Shown piece by piece: positions 58,610 through 64,000 of a DNA stretch of 64,000 nt. Origin of the DNA: Dendrolimus kikuchii (taxonomy: Eukaryota; Arthropoda; Insecta; Lepidoptera; Lasiocampidae). Location of the stretch: assembly GCA_019925095.2 (NCBI GenBank), contig CM034401.1, positions 15,102,338 through 15,166,337 on the forward strand, given 5' to 3'. The notes under the pieces were generated by a model. That model was not told the DNA's origin. It ran no database searches and was given only the letters and a program-made list of their open reading frames with translations. Position 1 is the stretch's first letter. Each line of letters opens with the position of its first letter. The position numbers and the translations under genes are program-made.

Positions 58610-59734
58610 TTATACCAATTCATCATAATTCACATCAAAACTTTGTTCAAGTACGTCACTGTTATAATCGTTCCCAGTTTTCTTAAGACTAGAACTTTCC
58701 TTCTGTGCTAGCAATCTATCACACTCATTCAGTCTTCCATGTAACACGTCATAAACCCTTGTCATCGATGCAACTTTTTCTTTACATGAAGGGTCAGTTT
58801 CTATCGCAAACAATCGAGAATCTAACAACTTTATAGCTGCTACTATATAATTCCTAAGCGTTTTAGTTTTATGTTCACCGCTTATCCTTTCCAAAAACGC
58901 ACAGACTTGTCTTTCCCCACATAAAAGGACATCAACATCGTAAGCTAGAGGAGAATGTTGTCTGTGGAGATATAAAATAAGTCGCTTAGCATATCTTCTG
59001 TAAGTACGATATGCTTTTCGTTTTCTCGGACCAAGTGTTCTTCCCATCGTCATAGATTTCTTCATATCGTCGATAACTGCTTTGTAACCAGCGTCTATTT
59101 TGGAGTCAAATATATCCCGCAAACGAGTCTCAACTGGTTGTAGGTCATATGGTGCTGGTGATGGAGGCAACGAAGGCGAAGATGGCGGTGGAGAAGGTGG
59201 TAAAGGATTACGACTGTCCTCTTCACTCGATTCGCTAGAAGTTCGGCATTCTGCGGAATTTTTCTCCGGTACTGTGTAAGGGCGTGGTCTTGTTCGCGTT
59301 CTTTGGACTTTTTCAATTGATTTTGCTGGTCGAGGTGCTGTTCTAGCATTGTAAGCTGTCAGTACGTTTGCATCCTGTTCTGTCAAAGGTCGAGCGCGTT
59401 GCGTCGCTGCTAATGGAATAATCCTTATTTTGACTAAAGAAAAGCTTTGATGTATCTTCGCTTTTATTCGCGGATCTTCATAATCTGAACCCCAAAGGTC
59501 ACGTATAGCTGATTCTTTCAGATATCGTACTTGACAAAGTTCTCCGTTGAAAAACCTTTTTCTTTGTTGTTCGTTCAGTGCGTCTCTTTCAGCTCCAGTG
59601 AGGCCATGTATTTTGGTTAAGTGGTCAGGAAGTTTTCCATATGTGAATCTTGCGCAGTTTTCTATTGGACATGGGATGTTTGCATGGTTTTGCTTTTTCG
59701 TTCGCGTTGCGGATACGGGTGGCCGCGAGGTCAT
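58610..59734 (-). CDS. Unrecognised 374-aa protein: C2H2 finger, Pro/Ser linker, recombinase-like helical segment
   Basis: Uninterrupted 374-codon frame. I do not recognise the family. Residues 22-43 form one C2H2-type finger (C22-x4-C27-x10-H38-x4-H43). Residues ~131-175 are basic then Ser/Glu-rich, and 176-195 are a Pro/Ser run (LPPSPPPSSPS). Residues ~236-306 are an Arg/Lys-rich helical stretch (KAYRTYRRYAKRLILYLHRQ, then KTLRNYIVAAIKLLD) resembling the SAM-like core-binding domain of tyrosine recombinases. The catalytic Arg-His-x-x-Arg-Tyr half is absent, since the protein ends about 70 residues later in an acidic tail. A minus-strand AATAAA lies ~25 bases past the stop (58583-58588). A 3' splice site (TTTTTGTTTCAG) ends ~14 bases before the ATG, so a 5' non-coding exon is likely. 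It is less AT-rich than its flanks. It could be a domesticated or fragmentary mobile-element protein, or a host DNA-binding protein. Confidence 0.72.
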   Translation of the reverse strand: MTSRPPVSATRTKKQNHANIPCPIENCARFTYGKLPDHLTKIHGLTGAERDALNEQQRKRFFNGELCQVRYLKESAIRDLWGSDYEDPRIKAKIHQSFSLVKIRIIPLAATQRARPLTEQDANVLTAYNARTAPRPAKSIEKVQRTRTRPRPYTVPEKNSAECRTSSESSEEDSRNPLPPSPPPSSPSLPPSPAPYDLQPVETRLRDIFDSKIDAGYKAVIDDMKKSMTMGRTLGPRKRKAYRTYRRYAKRLILYLHRQHSPLAYDVDVLLCGERQVCAFLERISGEHKTKTLRNYIVAAIKLLDSRLFAIETDPSCKEKVASMTRVYDVLHGRLNECDRLLAQKESSSLKKTGNDYNSDVLEQSFDVNYDELV

Positions 59735-59765
59735 GGTTTAAATTTATCTGAAACAAAAAGAAAAC
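59735..59765 (-). promoter_or_regulatory. 3' splice site upstream of the 374-aa ORF
   Basis: Read on the minus strand, a pyrimidine tract ending TTTTTGTTTCAG is followed by ATAAATTTAAACC and then the ATG at 59734. This fits an intron in the 5' UTR. No convincing donor or upstream exon was found between here and ~61000. Confidence 0.5.
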
Positions 59766-60789
59766 TTATTTACAATAATTACTACATGGCAAATACGGTG
59801 GATCTCGATTGGTTACGACCCTGACAAACATTATTATTTATACTTGGAATTATTAATATACCGATATGTTGGCGTTTACTTAATAAAAAATTGATTGTAT
59901 TATATTATTGCATGTTGATAACATTAAAGCTATTTCGCTACTATAATAATAATGTTCATAAGTAAATTTTTGTCGTTAACGTTGCTAACATTTCGTAATT
60001 TTTACACAGATGTAATGCAAACATTTCTTTGGTATTTAGTCTAGGGTCAGTTTGATTAACAAAGTAGTCAGCTGTTAAATTACTTGAAACACTTTATAAT
60101 TTTCCAAAACATCCACAAGTCTTTAAGACATAAATTCTAACAAGATAAATATTTTATTTAATATTGCAGATTAAACATAACACAAAATTACTTTTATCAT
60201 GATATATTGTAACTAAAATAATAATGTGTTTTACTATGGGCTATTCTATTTTGTATGTTGAATTTTTTAATTGATAACCAATGCGTTATGTATCCAATTT
60301 TCAAAATGAATACCTCTATATATGTATTGCTTTTCTAGCTTTCATTGTTATCTTGCCTGACTAGAATAAACAAGGAGATGGACAGATGGACCTTAGGAGC
60401 TTTGTTATCAATAAATTAAACGGAAGACAAGAGGCTGGGCAATGTAAACAGCCCACGGGTTCCGTCAACACAATTATTATACTCGGACAGCCACCCTCAT
60501 ATAAACACCCCCTATATAAATTAAGTGGACTGTATTCTAAACATTTGTATTTCATTTAAGAAAATTCGCAAGCTTTCTGCTTAATTTTTATATGCCATTT
60601 AAATGGAAAATTGCAAATGTCGTAATTTATAAATAGCTGTTTGTTATTTTGTAGTAGTTATGGTTCATGTACGTCCATAATCAAATAACCAATAATGTTA
60701 TAAATTTCTAAAAATGCCGTGTCTGTACATTGAAGCTATATAACTAAAAACAACTAGGATAGACTATATAAACGACGGAGAGTACCATG
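59766..60789. other. Upstream region of the 374-aa ORF; no exon found
   Basis: AT-rich, with a less AT-rich stretch at 60360-60540 that could hold the promoter or 5' exon on the minus strand. No confident donor or TATA arrangement was found. Confidence 0.3.
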
Positions 60790-61090
60790 AAAATTTTTTT
60801 TGATTTCTTGTCTGTTTGTTCGGGATTCACGTAAAAATTCCTAGGCCGATTTTGATGCGGTTTTCGCTGATCGACAGCAAGTTCTTAGACTTAAAATTTG
60901 CGGTACTTTTTATCCTGGGGCGCATGCAGGATTTTTATTGGGAATTATTGAAAATTGCCACAATGAAAAAAAAACGAATTCCAATGCGATTATTTTTTAC
61001 TGGTCGATAGCAAAATTTATGTCATATTTTTTATCTCGGGAATTTCGTGGAAATTTTCTAGGAAGGGGTTTGTAGTTGGGGTGCATAAAA
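60790..61090 (+). mobile_element. Interspersed repeat with internal duplication (TCACGTAAAAATTCCTAGGCC family)
   Basis: GTTCGGGATTCACGTAAAAA, GATCGACAGCAAGTTC and CGGTACTTTTTATCCTGGGG recur in a second diverged unit at ~60960-61060. Related copies: 28600-28745 (+) and 54440-54730 (-). The ends are not clear. Confidence 0.45.
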
Positions 61091-61300
61091 ATTAGATTGT
61101 TCCGAAACAGTTTCCACTAAAACGATAGCTTATATTCTTTTCTAAACGCTGCGATACTTTGGGTCCCACGAATCCCGCGGGAATTTGCCCCGGAATGGTA
61201 TAATTTAATTAGATTGCATAAATTTAGGTGTTTTTGATACGATATCACTAGAACGATAACTTAAGTTCTTTTTCAAGTGATGCGACTTTTATACTTTGTT

Positions 61301-61619
61301 CTTATCCGTTCAGGAACGGAGAAAGAATACAATTTCCTGCGGCCGGACGGTCTGTCGTAAGAGGCGACAAAACAATACACAGCAAGGTGGTAGGATATTT
61401 GCCCGTCTAAATGGCTACCACCCCTGGTATTGAGTATGCTGCTATAACAACCTTGTGTTCCGGCATGTTCCAGCATTAGTGTTCAAGTTCCAGTCTCCCT
61501 TTAGAGCGCGGAAGCACATTTTTAACACCTTTAGTGTTACAAATATCCATAGACGATGGTAACCGCTTTCTATCAGGTGGGCCGTCTGCCTGTCTAGTGA
61601 ACTCAAGCAGTAAAAAAAA
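61301..61619 (+). mobile_element. Retroposon family A
   Basis: Starts CTTATCCGTTCAGGAACGGA and ends CAAGCAGTAAAAAAAAT, with a small local duplication (TTCCGGCATGTTCCAGCATT). Confidence 0.7.
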
Positions 61620-62799
61620 TGTAAAAATATGAAAAAATATTCCGGAAATCCCGCGTGAATTTTCCCGAGAGTTTTTTAAAGTGTTTAGTATACATAAAAA
61701 AATGTTGATTCGGCTCCAATTTATACTAAAACAATATAATCTGGGACTTTCATATTTCTCGGAATGTTCTAACTTCGAAACTACGTGATATTAGGACTTG
61801 CTTAATATGACAGTTTTTATATTTATTAGACATCTTTAGTAGAACAAATTTAGTTATGTACTGCCTTTAGTAAGTTTACTAATCCCGTGTTTTTATGGGA
61901 ATCTTCGGAATTCATGTATTTTCTACTAATAAATACGTTGCCCTGCAGAAAATATTCTTTGAATCTAAATACTGGCAAAATAACAGTAATCTACGTTACT
62001 CGTCAAGCGTGGAGGAAGTCACGGGCAAATCCTATATAAATATAGATGTACCTATTTTTTCGGATATATTCGTTTATCCCTAGGAAACAGTACTCTTTCT
62101 TGAGGAATGGTACTCCATGCTCTTTTCTATACCCCTGACAACGTGTGTGCAAAATTTCATAACGATTTGTTACATAATTAAGGCGTAAAAGCGTTACAAA
62201 CAAACTCACTTTCACGGTTATATTAGTTAGGGTTTAAAAAAGCATTTGACTATATTTCTGATTTCCATTTCATATTAAAATAAATGCCTTTAAGAAGTAG
62301 CTTCCATTTATAAGAGTATAAAATGAAACAATAAGCGTTACGGTTCTAAGAACGCTTCGGTTTGATTGAGCCAATATTTATTTTAGAAATTAGCTTATAT
62401 CGCCGCCAGTGCTCGGCTTTTACAATAAATAATCTAAATTAAACGATCCTCAAGAGACTTGCGTCGTTGGTACTGGCCGACGTAATAGCTTGCTTTTGTG
62501 TTTCTTTAATTATAGAATTTTGATTGGGTTTCATAATGGCGAGTAGAAAATTGAAGAGCATCTTACTTAAGATGTACGTATAAGAGTTTTCCATGCTGCT
62601 ATTTCTACGTTAATTTAACATCGTAGGAATGGATGCCTTCGGAGAATCGCTTAGTTAAATTAACACAAGTCTAGCTATACTAGTAGTTGTAAGACATAGA
62701 ATAATGTTCTAATTTATTTTGATACTTGTCATGTTCGTCATATGAATCTTTGAAAGCGGTCGCGTTTAGCTCTGAGTATTATCATCAAAAATAATAACA

Positions 62800-62970
62800 A
62801 GGGTTTAGAAAGGAATGTTAAGGTGGTCTGGACATGTAGAGAGAATGAATGAAAGGTGGACAGACAAAGCAAGTGTATGGCAACAGTGTGGATGGTAGAA
62901 GTGGTGAAGGTAGAGTGTTAGGTAGTTACCACTGTCAAATTGCAGATATTTTGCAAAATGGTACAAAGCA
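62800..62970 (+). mobile_element. Decayed RTE-like LINE fragment, same family as 2690-3050
   Basis: One frame reads KGMLRWSGHVERMNER and then loses the frame by stops and indels over ~100 bases. Confidence 0.5.
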
Positions 62971-63026
62971 TCTATAATAAATGTGTATGTATGAAGAATT
63001 TAATTTGAGAAACAATTTCTATCTGT

Positions 63027-63297
63027 GCCTGTCGTAAGAGGCGACAAAACAACCCACAGCTAAGTGGTAGGGTATTTAGCTGACCGGATGACTACCACCC
63101 CTGGTCTAAAGTATGCCGCCATAACAACCTTCAGTTGAGTTCCGAAATTAGTGGCCAAGTTCCAGTCCCCCTTTAGAGAACCGCACCACATTTGTAGCAC
63201 CTTGGGTGTTACAAATGTCCATAGGCGATGTGACCGCTTTTCACTAGGTGGGCCATCGTCTGCCTGTCTGCTGAACTCATGCAATAAAATAAAAAAG
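63027..63297 (+). mobile_element. Retroposon family A, 5'-truncated
   Basis: Begins inside the element at CCTGTCGTAAGAGGCGACAA and ends CTCATGCAATAAAATAAAAA. The 5' truncation fits retrotransposition. Confidence 0.7.
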
Positions 63298-64000
63298 CAA
63301 GATAATACGTATTTCATAAAAATAACTATTGTAATGATACATAATGTATTTTAAAATGGATCGAATAAAACTCTTTGTATGTTATCTTGTTTATCGTGTG
63401 AAAACTGCCATTTTCTGGAATAACTAGTAAATCTTCATACTCGTTACCTAATGCAGATAAACTTGTTTAAACTATACAAAACTAATGTTATTGTATGGTC
63501 ATGGTCATTGAGTCAAAGGTGTTAATGAATATTTACACGGCTATTGAAAAGTATTAACATAAAACTCAAAATGAAAAATCATCAAATACATTGAAATGTC
63601 ATTTCAATTAAACATAATAGTCACGAGAACTTAAGAAAACAGTATCATATAATCCATTATAATTGATATGACAGGCGTGACACGGATATTTTCGAAATAT
63701 CTTTGAAAGTTGCAAAGATCCCCCTTTTACAAGGCGAAGTGGTGCGACTTGAATAAATAACTAATTTACATATTTAATAACAGGTATCACGGTGGATTCA
63801 ATTGTTATTTCTGTGCATTATTAATCCGGGCCGCGGTTAGCTCATTACCCTCTGGCTAAAGCAATTAAGTATTCAGATTGTGTTGTTTTATTGGTTACTA
63901 CGACGTTTGTGCGGCTTCTCTCGCTAATTTTATATTACTGTAGTCACAATGCAGGGACTATAGAGAAATGCTACCTCATTTCTCCAAGAAATTAAATATA
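63298..64000. other. No gene recognised
   Basis: AT-rich to the end of the window; no ORF, repeat or RNA gene seen. Confidence 0.4.

Overview
The window is eukaryotic nuclear DNA, almost certainly from a moth or butterfly. The sequence is AT-rich, its genes have GT-AG introns, and most of it is interspersed repeat of types I know from lepidopteran genomes: R1- and RTE-type LINE ends, short retroposons ending in GCAATAAAA, Helitron ends, MITEs and solo LTRs. One host gene belongs to the insect juvenile-hormone-binding/takeout family. No search was run, so family names rest on recognised protein motifs and remembered repeat ends.

Three intact coding loci are supported. (1) A myophilin/calponin-family muscle gene on + (10499-15217), four coding exons and 169 aa. 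Its first coding exon has only two codons, found by matching a splice donor to the exon 2 phase. (2) A secreted takeout/JHBP-family gene on + (31061-41605), six exons and 263 aa, with a signal peptide, the N-terminal cysteine pair, the NLF and LNENW blocks, and an unusual lysine-rich tail. (3) An unrecognised 374-codon ORF on - (58610-59734), with a C2H2 finger, a Pro/Ser linker and a helical segment resembling the core-binding domain of tyrosine recombinases. A good 3' splice site sits just before its ATG. A fourth, weaker candidate is a promoter plus first coding exon on - (44880-45050) that would start MPGRPIWQ.

Layout: 1-10 kb is repeats, including a 146-bp tandem duplication beside a 33-unit 8-bp array. 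10.4-15.6 kb is the myophilin gene. 16-30 kb is gene-poor and holds LINE remnants, two solo LTRs, a Helitron, a long-armed foldback element and a MITE. 30-31 kb holds a diverged ~200-bp tandem repeat ending just upstream of the JHBP-family gene. 31-41.7 kb is that gene, with R1-type LINE pieces in its 4.8-kb second intron. 42-58 kb is repeats, with the candidate first exon and a third solo LTR. 58.6-59.8 kb is the finger/helical ORF. 60-64 kb is repeats.

The genes show no sign of working together; this is an ordinary animal locus in which unrelated genes sit among transposons. I saw no operon, CRISPR array or defence-like system. The most unexplained items are the 374-aa ORF, the candidate first exon, the 8-bp G-run array and the nested LTR insertion.
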